The notes under the pieces are model-generated. The model was not told where the DNA came from and did no database searches. It worked only from the letters and a program-made list of their open reading frames with translations. A program made the translations under genes and the position numbers. From Desulfobacterales bacterium (GTDB lineage Bacteria > Desulfobacterota > Desulfobacteria > Desulfobacterales > JAEINQ01): a DNA stretch of 64,000 nt. Each line of letters begins with the position of its first letter. Positions within the stretch are counted from its first letter, which is position 1. The stretch spans positions 80,452 through 144,451 of the forward strand of contig JAEINQ010000006.1 in NCBI GenBank assembly GCA_016342285.1, read 5' to 3'. Of the stretch, positions 1 to 9,127 are shown piece after piece.

Positions 1-2362
1 CGGAATCCGTATAGAGGCGGCTGACCGCTTCCTGAGCACTGACATAGGACCGGTAATCGGCCAGGACCAGGTAATGATCGGAATACGCCCCCTGGTGGAG
101 CAGGGTGTCGATGACCGGTCGGAAAAGCCCCGGCGCGCCCGGACAGAAACGGTCGCCGGCAATGTCGTCAAGCACCCGGCGAAGCTCGGCGTCCGATTCG
201 TAGTGGCTGGCCGGATCGTAGCCCTGGGTCCGCATAACCGAAACCTGGGCCGCGGTCAGCCCGAAGATGAAGATGTTTTCCGTGCCCACCTCTTCCATGA
301 TCTCGATATTGGCGCCATCCAGGGTGCCGATGGTCAGGGCGCCGTTCAATGACATCTTCATGTTGCCGGTGCCCGATGCCTCCATGCCGGCGGTGGAGAT
401 CTGCTCGGAAAGGTCTGCGGCGGGCACGATCTTTTCGGCCTGGGAGACGCAGTAGTTGGGAAGAAAGGCCACCCGCAGACGCCCCTGCATATCCGGATCG
501 GTGTTGACCACATCGGCCACGGCGTTGATGAGCTTGATGATCCGCTTGGCCTGGTGGTAGGCCGGTGCAGCCTTTCCGGCGAACAGGACGGTGCGCGGAA
601 CCGTGTGCGCCCCGGGGTCAGCCTTGATGCGATGCAAGAGGGTGATGACGTGAAGGACGTTGAGAAGCTGTCGCTTGTATTCGTGGATGCGCTTGACCTG
701 AACGTCAAAAAGGGTGTCCGGATTCACGCCGAGTCCGATTTTTCGAAGGACATAGCGCGACAACCGCTTCTTGTTCTCCAGTTTGGTCTTTCGCCATGTC
801 TCGCGGAACTGGGCGTCTTCGGCGTAGGGGACCAGTTCGGTGAGCCTGTCCAGATCGCAGATCCACTCGGACCCGATCACCGAGGTGATCAGTTTTTCCA
901 GGGACGGGTTGGCCTGGCAGAGCCAGCGACGCGGCGTGACGCCGTTGGTGACGTTCTTGAAACGGCCGGGAAAGACCCGGTCAAAATCGGAAAAGAGTTC
1001 CTCCTTGAGTATCCGGGAATGCAGCTCGGCCACCCCATTGATGCTGTGGCTGCCCACGATGGCCAGGTGGGCCATGCGCACCCGGCGCTCCGACCCCTCG
1101 GCGATGATGGACAGGCGGCCCGGCAAATCCGGTTCTTCGGGAAAACGGAGACGGATCGAGTCGAGAAACCGTTGGTTGATCGCATAAATGATTTCCAGGT
1201 GCCGTGGCAGCAGGTGTCCCATGAGATCCACCGGCCAGGTCTCCAGGGCCTCGGGCATGACCGTGTGGTTGGTATAGGCAAATGTCCGCTCGCAAATGCC
1301 CCAGGCATCGTCCCACGCCAGGCGTTCTTCGTCCATCAGAAGGCGCATCAACTCGGCGATGGCAATGGCCGGATGGGTGTCGTTGAGCTGAATGGCCACG
1401 AAATCGGGAAAGTCGGCAAAGGACTGGCTCTGCTTTCGGTAGCGCCGCAGGATGTCTCGAAGGGTGGCGGCCACAAAAAAGTACTGCTGTTTGAGCCGAA
1501 GCTCCTTTCCGACGGAGACTTCGTCGTTGGGGTAGAGCACCTTGGAAATGGTCTCCCCGCTCACCTTCGCCTCAATGGCGCCGATATAGTCTCCCTGGTT
1601 GAAATGGGTCAGGTTGAATTCCCGGCTCGACCGGGCCGACCAGAGCCGCATGTTGGTGACATAGTCGTCTCCAAAGCCGGGAATGAGGATGTCGCAGGCC
1701 ACGGCGATGACAATCTCTCCGTCGACCCATCGAAAACGCTGTTTTCCGCGGGCATCGGTGTATCCCTCGCTCCGACCGTAAAACCGGATCGGGGCCTCCA
1801 TGGGTCGACGCTGGATCTCCCAGGGATTGCCGCGACGCATCCAGTTGTCGCACTGCTCGAGCTGGTAGCCGTTTTCCACCACCTGGTGAAAGATCCCGAA
1901 GTCATATCGGATGCCGTACCCGTAGCCGGGCAGGTTCCGGCAGGCCATGGAATCGAGATAACATGAGGCAAGCCGACCGAGGCCGCCGTTTCCCAGGCCG
2001 GCGTCCCATTCCTCTTCTTCCAGTTCGTCGAGGTCGAAGCCCATTTCCGCCAAGGTCCGACGCGTCTCCTCCAACAGGTCGAGGCTGATCAGGTAGTTTT
2101 TCAGGAACCTTCCCGGCAAAAACTCCATGGAGAGAAAATAGACCCGTTTAGACAGGGTATCGTAGAGGGAGCGCTGGGTGTTGATCCACCGTTCGATGAG
2201 CCTGTCGCGAATGCTGTAGGCAAGTCCCTGGAAACAAGAGAACCGGTCCGGCCGGTGGGGATCGTTTCCGAGGGTAAACTGGACATGCCGCAGGATATCC
2301 TCTTTCAGGCTCCGGGAAGAGGCATGAAAGGGGGAAGGGCCTCGCCGCGCTATCTCGTCCAT
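1..2362 (-). CDS. glgP: glycogen/starch phosphorylase, 3' end beyond window
   Basis: Phosphorolysis of alpha-1,4-glucan to glucose-1-phosphate in the cytoplasm (glycogen turnover). The minus-strand frame stays open from position 2362 to the window edge, about 787 residues. Near residues 70-80 it reads RVYFLSMEFLPGR and further on GNGGLGRLASCYLDSMA and GYGYGIRYDFGIF, all hallmark stretches of the N-terminal half of GT35 phosphorylases. At the edge it reads YLVLADYRSYVSAQ, close to the family C-terminus, so only some 30 residues are missing. Start: AAGGAG lies 7 nt before the ATG at 2362 and only 1 nt before an in-frame ATG at 2368, so 2362 is preferred. The PLP lysine region is inside the open frame but was not checked residue by residue. 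Confidence 0.93.
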   Translation of the reverse strand, partial: MDEIARRGPSPFHASSRSLKEDILRHVQFTLGNDPHRPDRFSCFQGLAYSIRDRLIERWINTQRSLYDTLSKRVYFLSMEFLPGRFLKNYLISLDLLEETRRTLAEMGFDLDELEEEEWDAGLGNGGLGRLASCYLDSMACRNLPGYGYGIRYDFGIFHQVVENGYQLEQCDNWMRRGNPWEIQRRPMEAPIRFYGRSEGYTDARGKQRFRWVDGEIVIAVACDILIPGFGDDYVTNMRLWSARSSREFNLTHFNQGDYIGAIEAKVSGETISKVLYPNDEVSVGKELRLKQQYFFVAATLRDILRRYRKQSQSFADFPDFVAIQLNDTHPAIAIAELMRLLMDEERLAWDDAWGICERTFAYTNHTVMPEALETWPVDLMGHLLPRHLEIIYAINQRFLDSIRLRFPEEPDLPGRLSIIAEGSERRVRMAHLAIVGSHSINGVAELHSRILKEELFSDFDRVFPGRFKNVTNGVTPRRWLCQANPSLEKLITSVIGSEWICDLDRLTELVPYAEDAQFRETWRKTKLENKKRLSRYVLRKIGLGVNPDTLFDVQVKRIHEYKRQLLNVLHVITLLHRIKADPGAHTVPRTVLFAGKAAPAYHQAKRIIKLINAVADVVNTDPDMQGRLRVAFLPNYCVSQAEKIVPAADLSEQISTAGMEASGTGNMKMSLNGALTIGTLDGANIEIMEEVGTENIFIFGLTAAQVSVMRTQGYDPASHYESDAELRRVLDDIAGDRFCPGAPGLFRPVIDTLLHQGAYSDHYLVLADYRSYVSAQEAVSRLYTDS

Positions 2363-2650
2363 GGCCATGCTCCTTGATAATGAACCGGTTTGGAAGATGG
2401 TTGCGGGCGATCCCGGACAGGCACGGGAGGCCCGCTGCTGGTTGGGTTCGCGTCACCGTTTCTGAAGAATGAACGCACCGGGAAACGGGTTAAAAGCCGT
2501 GCGTACCCGAATCGAAGGAGGCCGTCAAAGGGAATGGAGCGGATACGCAATTCAAATCATACAGGATCGGGCCGCTCACCTCCAGCACAAAGTGCAAGGC
2601 CATGGCCTCAGGGGAGTGAGACGCGATGCCCGACCCGCGGGGCGGGTGCC

Positions 2651-2750
2651 TCCTGAAAGGGGCTGGGTTACCGACCCCATGTAAGTTTGGAGTGACTAAA
2701 GTGAGCTAAAGTGACTAAAGTTGAGGAGTCGCTATGCTCCACCATTTTTT
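2651..2750. repeat. partial copy of dispersed repeat family 1
   Basis: The 440-bp gap 2363-2803 shows no convincing gene. It holds the family-1 core (ctgaaaggggctgggttac, then ggagtgactaaagtgagc) followed by gaggagtcgctatgctcc. The same core recurs at 6272, 7037, 9128 and 58491. A short direct repeat (tgacggat) lies at 2770-2790. The end hairpins seen in full copies are not clear here, so this is scored as a truncated copy. Confidence 0.6.
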
Positions 2751-2803
2751 TATTATCGGATTGGCGAATTGACGGATTGACGGACTTCCATTAATTCAAC
2801 AAT

Positions 2804-4303
2804 TCACTTTCCGGTGCGGCCCAACCCTTTTCGAAAACGGTGCCAATCGTCTAGATCGGCAATTTTCCGGGAAAGATGGTAGCGACCGTCGGCAAAGGCG
2901 CCGTAATCGCCGCCGCCGGCCATGGCCGAAGCAAATCGGATGGTATTGGCATGAAACAGCCAGGTGTCCATCCACTGCCGTTCGATGGCCTCGTCAAAGG
3001 GGCTCTGCCCGGCTTCGTGCCCTTGGGCCAGGCCGTCTTTCCAGATCCGCCCCATCAGGTCCGTCGCCACCCGCACGGCGTCGTTGGTCTCGGCGATGAC
3101 ATGCTGGTATTTATCGAAATGTCCGCGCACCCAGGACCGATCGTGGCAACCCAGGCAGACGGCCTGCATGGTCTTTCGCCGGACGGCCATCTCTTTTTCG
3201 GAAATCAGAAACGCATCGGCCGCCTTTCCTGTAAAATCCGTTGGCAGGGGTTGGCCGTCCCGGTTTCGAATCACCGTGGTATCCGGATTTTTCGGCTGGG
3301 GGTGGGCGTAGATCAATCCGAAAATACGCCATGCGAGCCGATCGGTCATGGTGTGGGTCCGCCGGGCGATCACCTCGCCGTCGGTGTTGGTCAGCAGGCT
3401 GATGTGACAGGCCGCGCAGGTGGGAGCGGTGAAATCTTGGCCCACGGTCCAGGGAACGGCCTTAAAATTCCACGCTTTGCCCATGGCCGAAAAGAGGTTT
3501 CCATGCTTGCTGGCCGAATAGACCTTGAAGGCCGGCACATCCGGCCCCACATGGCATTCCTTGCAGGTGTATGGCTTTCGGGCCATCTCCAGGCTGAAGG
3601 CGTGCCGGGTATGGCAGGCCGAGCAGGCCCCTGCGCTGCCGTCGGGGTTGACCCGCCCGACCCCCTGGTTGGGCCATCCGGAGAGCACGGGAAATTCCAG
3701 TTCACCGGCATCGGTATCACGCACCTCGGTGCCGGTGACCGAAACGATCGTGCCGTGGCAATAGATGCAGGCGTCGGCCCGGGTGGCATCGTCGGCGGGT
3801 TTAAATTCAAGCCTGTCCGCCTTGACCTCGGGCCGACCGATAATGTTGCGCTGAAGGTCCTGGTATAAGGCGTTGTCGATAAAATTCTTTCGGGCGTGGG
3901 CCATGATGTTGCCGGCAAACTCGGTCCGTTCCGTCGCGTGGCAGGTGGCGCAATCATCGGGGCTGACCACCACGTGGACCTCGGCCCCATTGTGCTCAAA
4001 GGTGTCGGCGTGGGTCTCGGCCCGGAGGGTATGGCACTCGGCACACCCGACCGCCGTGGCACCAAGCCCCTCGGGCACATCGGTACTGGAGATCTTTTTG
4101 GCCAACCCTTTAACCGCCATGGCCTGGGCCGGCGTCACTTGGGCATGCCGGCTGGCCTGCCAGTCGGCGACGATGCCGGGATGAAACACCGCATGGCAGT
4201 CCAGGCATTCCTGGGTCGCATCGCTCACCGGCACTTCAGCCGCGACCGCCATGGCCCCAAAAAGAAACCACACCCCGATACAGACCCAACCCTTCTTAAA
4301 CAT
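2804..4303 (-). CDS. octaheme cytochrome c, hydroxylamine oxidoreductase-like
   Basis: Exported multiheme cytochrome of 499 residues. After a signal peptide (residues 1-22) there are eight CxxCH heme sites: CLDCH, CAECH, CATCH, CIYCH, CSACH, CKECH, CAACH and CLGCH. Eight hemes, about 500 residues and the C-terminal helical region (MDTWLFHANTIRFASAM) fit the HAO/octaheme family. Members in anaerobes without ammonia oxidation generally act in reductive nitrogen metabolism (nitrite or hydroxylamine reduction), so a periplasmic N-oxide reductase is a reasonable inference; substrate unknown. The frame runs upstream to 4351, but GGGAGG sits 7 nt before the ATG at 4303 and the signal peptide starts there. 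No quinol-dehydrogenase partner gene is adjacent. Confidence 0.85.
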   Translation of the reverse strand: MFKKGWVCIGVWFLFGAMAVAAEVPVSDATQECLDCHAVFHPGIVADWQASRHAQVTPAQAMAVKGLAKKISSTDVPEGLGATAVGCAECHTLRAETHADTFEHNGAEVHVVVSPDDCATCHATERTEFAGNIMAHARKNFIDNALYQDLQRNIIGRPEVKADRLEFKPADDATRADACIYCHGTIVSVTGTEVRDTDAGELEFPVLSGWPNQGVGRVNPDGSAGACSACHTRHAFSLEMARKPYTCKECHVGPDVPAFKVYSASKHGNLFSAMGKAWNFKAVPWTVGQDFTAPTCAACHISLLTNTDGEVIARRTHTMTDRLAWRIFGLIYAHPQPKNPDTTVIRNRDGQPLPTDFTGKAADAFLISEKEMAVRRKTMQAVCLGCHDRSWVRGHFDKYQHVIAETNDAVRVATDLMGRIWKDGLAQGHEAGQSPFDEAIERQWMDTWLFHANTIRFASAMAGGGDYGAFADGRYHLSRKIADLDDWHRFRKGLGRTGK

Positions 4304-4426
4304 CGCCGTTCCTCCCGATTTCATCATCTCTGGTATATTTGACAACGCCACGCGATGGTTTTACAGCCGCTCAAGTTTGACAGCTAAGTGCACGAGAACA
4401 CAATTGCAATGACATATCAGTTTATT

Positions 4427-4658
4427 AACCGCAGACACACGCTGACTTTTTGGCCCGGCCGACCTGGCCGGGCCAAAGAGGTAACCTTGTGGAACGAGCT
4501 CTGCGAAAAAAAACAATCTCTTGCTCAGGATCAACGGATCCATCAGCGAAACGATACGAATTTGTTGGCGGTTAGGTCAACCGCCAGCAAGTTTTCTTGC
4601 CTGCCGGCATCTTATGCGGCGAAGCCGGGTCTGCGACGGTCTGCGTCTATCTGCGGTT
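4427..4658. repeat. imperfect terminal inverted repeats flanking a strong hairpin
   Basis: The gap 4304-4705 contains no supported gene. A 20-bp sequence at 4427-4446 (aaccgcagacacacgctgac) has an imperfect inverted partner at 4639-4658 (gtctgcgtctatctgcggtt). Between them, at 4446-4480, lies a 15-bp stem with one GU pair and a 5-nt loop (ggcccggcc-gacct-ggccgggcc plus flanking T and A runs). The hairpin could act as a terminator between the minus-strand genes. The inverted ends resemble a small non-autonomous element. Confidence 0.5.
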
Positions 4659-4705
4659 GATAATAAAAAATGGTGACCCCTTTGGATGCCATGGTTTTGG
4701 GTTCT

Positions 4706-6247
4706 TCAGGAAATGGCGCACGCGTCGCCATCAAAGGCGGCAAACCGCTCCGGTCCGGCAGTAATCGGCCGCCCCATGGACCGCGCCATGTTGCGCAGCA
4801 TGCCGCTGAAAATCCATTCATGAAAGGGAAAAAGCGCATACCAGTAGGCCAGGCCGGCCAGGCCCAGGGGAAGAAACCGGGCCAGCAGGGCCAGATCCAC
4901 CCCCCCCTCCCCGGCCGGAGTGACACGAAATTCCATCAACGCCTCACCGGGCATGCGCATCTCGGCCAGCAACAGAAGACGGCGCCCGGGTTCGACCTCC
5001 AGGATCCGGTAAAAATCGAGGGCGTCGCCAGCCCGAAGGGTTCCGGTCTCTCGCCGCCCCCGCCCCAGACCGACCCCGCCCGCCAACCGGTCCGCCATGC
5101 CGCGCAGCCGCCACAGCCATTGGCCGAAATACCAGCCATTTTTTCCCCCGATGCGGCTCACGGCCTTCCAGGCCTCTTCCTGCGTCGTTTGTATGCGACA
5201 CCGGTAGCCACAGGACAGAACCGTGCCGCCGGCATAGTCGGCATCGCCGCAGGCAGCCCATTCCGGCGGCGCCATGGCGCCGGCGTCGGACCAGCAGGTG
5301 TCGATGCGTTCCTGGGCCACCCTTTCCAGGGCCGTTCCGATGGCCTCCCGGCAGGGAGTGGGTCGTAAGGGAATCAGCTCCCGAATGCGGTGTTCCCGGC
5401 AGACGACCGGCACGGCCAGCCCTTCGGCCAGGGGCTGGGCCAAGGCGGCCGGAACCGGCGTGACCAGATGAATCCACTGGGCACTGAGTCTCGGGGTCAG
5501 TACCGGCACGGCAAGGATCAACCGCCTGGGCAGGCCGGCCGTCTCAGCATAGATTTGAATCAGGTCACGGTAGGTGAGTACGTCGTCGCCGCCGATATCG
5601 AAGGTGTTGCCCACCGTAGCGGGATGGGTCAGACAGCCCGCGAGATAGTGCAGCACGTCCGCGATGGCGATGGGCTGGCAGGGGGTGTCGACCCAGCGCG
5701 GCGGGGTCATGACCGGAAGCCGCTCCACCAGGTATCGCAGCATCTCAAAACTCGCGCTGCCCGAGCCTAGAATCATGGCAGCCCGAAGAATGGTAACCGG
5801 CACGGGGCCAGCCTTGAGAATCGCTTCGACCTCAAAACGCGATTTCAGGTGCCGGCTCAGTGCCCCGTCCGAAACCTCTCCCAACCCCCCCAGATAAATG
5901 ATGCGCTCCAGGCCGGCGGCGGTCGCGGCGGCAGCCATCACCAAGGCGGCCCGGCGGTCGGCCTCGGCAAAGGCGCCCTTTCGCGCCGCCATGGAATGGA
6001 CCAGATAAAAGGCCACGCGGCACCCTTTTGCTGCCGCAGCCATGGCTCCGGGGTCGAGGGCATCGGCACAAACCGTCTCCACCATCCGGTGCCTGGCCCA
6101 GGGACGGCAGTTGAGCTTCTCCAATGACCGTCCCGCGGCCCGGACCCGGTTTCCGGCCGCAAGCAGCCGGGGAACCAGCCGACCACCCACGTATCCGGTG
6201 GCGCCGGTCACCAGGATCGGTCTGGAAAGATCGGAAGGTTGCATCAT
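4706..6247 (-). CDS. SDR-family NAD(P)-binding protein with C-terminal DUF2867
   Basis: 513 residues. N-terminal extended-SDR nucleotide-binding motif TGATGYVGGRL (residues ~14-25), a typical NmrA/NDUFA9-like atypical SDR core (FYLVHSMAARKG, IIYLGGLGE), then from about residue 330 a DUF2867 region (SCGYRCRIQTTQEEAWKAVSRIGG ... GWYFGQWLWRLRG). This SDR-DUF2867 architecture is a known family of uncharacterised proteins, often annotated as nucleoside-diphosphate-sugar epimerase-like; no reaction can be assigned. ATG 6247 and ATG 6244 are both possible starts, with AAGGG upstream. Co-directional with the racemase-family gene upstream (79-bp gap carrying a repeat fragment). Confidence 0.85.
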   Translation of the reverse strand: MMQPSDLSRPILVTGATGYVGGRLVPRLLAAGNRVRAAGRSLEKLNCRPWARHRMVETVCADALDPGAMAAAAKGCRVAFYLVHSMAARKGAFAEADRRAALVMAAAATAAGLERIIYLGGLGEVSDGALSRHLKSRFEVEAILKAGPVPVTILRAAMILGSGSASFEMLRYLVERLPVMTPPRWVDTPCQPIAIADVLHYLAGCLTHPATVGNTFDIGGDDVLTYRDLIQIYAETAGLPRRLILAVPVLTPRLSAQWIHLVTPVPAALAQPLAEGLAVPVVCREHRIRELIPLRPTPCREAIGTALERVAQERIDTCWSDAGAMAPPEWAACGDADYAGGTVLSCGYRCRIQTTQEEAWKAVSRIGGKNGWYFGQWLWRLRGMADRLAGGVGLGRGRRETGTLRAGDALDFYRILEVEPGRRLLLLAEMRMPGEALMEFRVTPAGEGGVDLALLARFLPLGLAGLAYWYALFPFHEWIFSGMLRNMARSMGRPITAGPERFAAFDGDACAIS

Positions 6248-6271
6248 GAGCCCTTTTCTCGGAGAAGGGGA

Positions 6272-6318
6272 TGCTCAGGGGCTGGGTTATCGCCCCCCAT
6301 ATCAATGTGGAGTGACTC
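6272..6318. repeat. short fragment of repeat family 1
   Basis: Reads ggggctgggttatcg then atcaatgtggagtgactc, the same core as at 2651 and 58536. It sits in the 79-bp gap between two co-directional minus-strand genes. Confidence 0.5.
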
Positions 6319-6326
6319 TTGCCACG

Positions 6327-7022
6327 TTATTGCCTCAAGGCATGATTGAGAGCCGTCCCGGCATGAATGATGGCGGTATCCAATAAAGGGACCGAAGAAT
6401 CTTCGGGCTTTACGAGCAAGGGTATTTCCGTGCAACCGAGAATCACCCCTTCAGCCCCAAGACGGATCAATTCACGGATCACCCGGATGTATTCAGCCCT
6501 GGAATCTTCCAGCAATCGACCCTGAACCAGTTCTTCAACGATAATATCATGGATGATATCCTGATCTTCTGGGCACGGGACGATGGTATTGATGCCGTAC
6601 GGTGCCATTTTTTCGTGATAGAAACCATCGCTCATCGTGAATCGCGTGCCCAGGAGCCCCAGGTTTTTCAGGCCCATTTCTCTGGCCTTTGCTGCCGTTG
6701 CGTCGATAATATGAAGAAGGGGAAGGTCAACGGCAGCGCTGACGGCATCAAATACTTTATGCATGGTATTGGTTGCAATCAGACCGAAATCCGCGCCGGC
6801 TTTCTCAAGACTTTTCGCTGAAGCGATAAGATCCCCGGCAACCCGATCCCATCGATTTTCGCCGCGCCATCGATGATAATTCTCCAGATTGACGCTGTAG
6901 ATGATTATTTCAGGGTATCCGTAATCACCGTAGCGTTCGACATAGGTTCGCGTGATATGGAGATAATAGCTGACGGTCGACTCCGGGCTCAGCCCGCCGA
7001 TGATCCCAATTTTCTTGTGCAT
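6327..7022 (-). CDS. aspartate/glutamate racemase-family protein (YgeA-like)
   Basis: 231 residues, normal for the PLP-independent Asp/Glu racemase superfamily. The N-terminus KKIGIIGGLSPEST is the family signature and ILGCTEIPLLV carries the second catalytic cysteine. The first catalytic site reads IATNTMHKV where characterised homologues have CTNTMHK, so Cys is replaced by Ala. Loss of one of the two Cys bases argues against reversible two-base racemisation; the protein may use a different substrate or have lost racemase activity. ATG at 7022 begins MHKKIG. Family-1 repeat sequence lies directly upstream. Confidence 0.85.
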   Translation of the reverse strand: MHKKIGIIGGLSPESTVSYYLHITRTYVERYGDYGYPEIIIYSVNLENYHRWRGENRWDRVAGDLIASAKSLEKAGADFGLIATNTMHKVFDAVSAAVDLPLLHIIDATAAKAREMGLKNLGLLGTRFTMSDGFYHEKMAPYGINTIVPCPEDQDIIHDIIVEELVQGRLLEDSRAEYIRVIRELIRLGAEGVILGCTEIPLLVKPEDSSVPLLDTAIIHAGTALNHALRQ

Positions 7023-7036
7023 GTGTTTGGCCCTTA

Positions 7037-7151
7037 CATATCAGTGTGGCGTGCCTAAGGTGAACTAAACTTTAGTTCACTTTAGTCACGTCAACATCGG
7101 TGTCTCGGTATCGCCAACCGGCTCGGACCACACCCACAAAACGTGAGCGCT
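7037..7151. repeat. partial (right-half) copy of repeat family 1
   Basis: Shares atatcagtgtgg..gtgcctaa, then ctttagttcactttagtcac, gtctcgg.atcgccaaccg and a final cacgccc-like end with the copy at 58491. It includes an almost perfect palindrome, GTGAACTAAA-C-TTTAGTTCAC, at about 7059-7081. The rest of the gap up to 7269 shows no gene. Confidence 0.6.
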
Positions 7152-7269
7152 TAAATCAAATTGAATTTTTTCAGATTTGCCGTTGTCACGACGCCGGGAA
7201 AGAAGATCGAAAGATTCCTATGCTGGCCATAGGCAAAAGCGCCCACTGAAGAAAAGGCAAATCTGAAAA

Positions 7270-7962
7270 TCAGATGGCCTCTTCGCTGTCAAAATCGCGG
7301 CCGCTGGCGCCCGCCTGATCATAGGCGGCAATCCATTGCCGCACCCGATCGACACCGTAGGTGGTTTCCCATGCGGCCAGGATCTCGGCCACCGGTACGT
7401 CGGCAAATGAGCCGTGCTGGGCAAGATATTCCATGAACGGCTTATCCTCGGTATTGAAGGCATGAAAGATCGAATCGGATCGTCCGTCGAACTCAAGGGG
7501 GGCAACGCCGAACCGGTCACAAAGTTCGATATTGAAGGCCGGGGTGGCCTTGACCCATTGGCCGTTGAGATAAAATTCGGTGAATCCGTGGTAGACGAAA
7601 AGATCGGAGCCCAGAAATTCGATGAGCTGGCGGGTAGCCAGGTGGTTGCGCACCGTGGCAAATCCGATCCGCGAGGCAATGCCGCCGGCCCGGCCCAGGG
7701 CGCATAGCAGGGAGGCCTTACTGACACAGTATCCCCTGCCCCGTTTCAGGACAACGCTCGCCCGGTAGTGTTCCGGCAGAAAAAAGGGAGAATAGGGGTC
7801 GTACCAGATGTCGTCACGCACGGCATAATACAGGGCAACGGCCCGGGCGACCGGATCGTTGGCGACCCCATGGAGGCATTTTTCGGCAAAGGCGGCTACC
7901 CGTGGATGGTCACTGTCGAGAATAGGTGTGGGGGTGAAAAATTCGGAATTGGGTTCAGCCAT
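7270..7962 (-). CDS. transglutaminase-like cysteine peptidase-fold protein
   Basis: 230 residues with the transglutaminase-like core: Cys in RGYCVSKASLLCALGR (about residue 79), His in FVYHGFTEFYL and Asp/Asn region in WVKATPAFNIELCDRF. The surrounding R-G-x-C, ATVRNHL and TEFYLNGQW patterns fit bacterial cytosolic transglutaminase-like enzymes (no signal peptide), which often act as peptidases or amidases. Substrate unknown. Starts MAEPNSEFF at 7962. A perfect 14-bp inverted repeat lies just upstream. Confidence 0.85.
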   Translation of the reverse strand: MAEPNSEFFTPTPILDSDHPRVAAFAEKCLHGVANDPVARAVALYYAVRDDIWYDPYSPFFLPEHYRASVVLKRGRGYCVSKASLLCALGRAGGIASRIGFATVRNHLATRQLIEFLGSDLFVYHGFTEFYLNGQWVKATPAFNIELCDRFGVAPLEFDGRSDSIFHAFNTEDKPFMEYLAQHGSFADVPVAEILAAWETTYGVDRVRQWIAAYDQAGASGRDFDSEEAI

Positions 7963-7980
7963 GGGAATCCTTTAGAATGG

Positions 7981-8051
7981 TGTTAAGTTTTAAGTATTCG
8001 GTTTTAAGAAGCAGCCACACAGGGGCTTTTCTTAACACTTAAAACTTAACA
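7981..8051. repeat. perfect 14-bp inverted repeat upstream of the transglutaminase gene
   Basis: TGTTAAGTTTTAAG at 7981-7994 is exactly inverted at 8038-8051, with further TTAAG/CTTAA segments in the 43-nt loop. It lies between map and the transglutaminase-like gene, 19 bp before the latter's start. A long AT stem of this kind may be a transcript hairpin or a repetitive intergenic element. Confidence 0.6.
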
Positions 8052-8129
8052 CATAAAACTTAGCTACAACATATGGCACCATAAAAGCTCGGACATACCA
8101 CATGTGGTAGGGATGGCCCCAATCCCCCA

Positions 8130-9017
8130 TCATAGGTCATAGGGCGTCAGGCTCTCGTATCCGCCCTCTGTCACCAGGATGGTCTGCTCGAACTGGGCCG
8201 ACAGGGAGCCGTCCACGGTCACCGCGGTCCACTGGTTTTCCAGGATGCGTAGATGGCGCTTCCCCAGGTTGATCATGGGCTCGATGGTAAAGACCATGCC
8301 GGGAACCAGGGGAACCCCGTCCCCTTTACGGCCGTAGTGAAGAATTTGGGGCGCTTCGTGGAAATCGAAACCAACACCGTGGCCGACAAACTCTCGGACC
8401 ACGGAGCATTGATTGGTTTCGGCATAGCGCTGAATGGCCCAACCGATATCCCCCGTGGTATTTCCCGGTTTCACCATGTCCATACCCAGCCGGAGGCACT
8501 CCCTGGCAACGTCCACAATTTTTCGGGCATCGGGGCCCGGGGATCCCATGAAAAAGGTTTTGTTGGCGTCGGCATAGTAACCGTCGAGAATTGGCGTCAC
8601 ATCCACGTTAACGATATCGCCTTCGGCGATGACACGGCCATCGGGAATACCGTGGCAGATCTCTTCGTTGAGCGACACGCAGACGCTCTTGGGAAAGCCT
8701 CGATAGTTGAGCGGCGCCGGCACAGCCCCGTTACGAATGGTAAATTCGTGAACCAGGGCGTTGATCTCATCGGTGGTCATGCCGATCCGCAGGCGAGCCT
8801 CGACCATGTCCAGGGTCTCGACGGTGAGCCGCCCGGCCCGTCGAATCCCCTCGATATCCTTGGCGGCTTTTAGCCGGATATTGTATTTGCGGGCATATCG
8901 GGTCTTGAGGTCTTCAACGGCCCGCTCCGGGCTGCCGTAACAGCAGTGCTTGTATTTGCGCCCGCTCCCGCAAGGGCAGGGATCGTTTCGACCCGGCTTG
9001 TCTTTTCTGATTTTCAT
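8130..9017 (-). CDS. map: type I methionine aminopeptidase with N-terminal SEC-C zinc motif
   Basis: Removes initiator methionine from nascent proteins. 295 residues from ATG 9017, which has AAAGGA 5 nt upstream; a GTG at 9041 in the same frame has no good ribosome site. Residues ~8-30 are a SEC-C motif (GRNDPCPCGSGRKYKHCC), a zinc-binding module. The peptidase core follows with the dimetal ligands Asp in VNVDVTPILDG, Asp in YYADANKTFF, His in VGHGVGFDFHE, Glu in FTIEPMI and Glu in EQTILV. Fusion of SEC-C to MetAP is known in several bacteria and may aid ribosome docking. Confidence 0.93.
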   Translation of the reverse strand: MKIRKDKPGRNDPCPCGSGRKYKHCCYGSPERAVEDLKTRYARKYNIRLKAAKDIEGIRRAGRLTVETLDMVEARLRIGMTTDEINALVHEFTIRNGAVPAPLNYRGFPKSVCVSLNEEICHGIPDGRVIAEGDIVNVDVTPILDGYYADANKTFFMGSPGPDARKIVDVARECLRLGMDMVKPGNTTGDIGWAIQRYAETNQCSVVREFVGHGVGFDFHEAPQILHYGRKGDGVPLVPGMVFTIEPMINLGKRHLRILENQWTAVTVDGSLSAQFEQTILVTEGGYESLTPYDL

Positions 9018-9127
9018 CGATTTCCTTTTGGGTTCATCCACCTAAACTGAGCGCTCAACTCAGGATCCAATATCAGGACCCGCAAAAAGCCCGCCGCGCC
9101 TGAGGATTCCCCGCAGGCGCCAGCATT

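Noticed and set aside
554..1966. 470-residue plus-strand frame
   Set aside because: It is antisense to glycogen phosphorylase, whose minus-strand frame carries all the family motifs.
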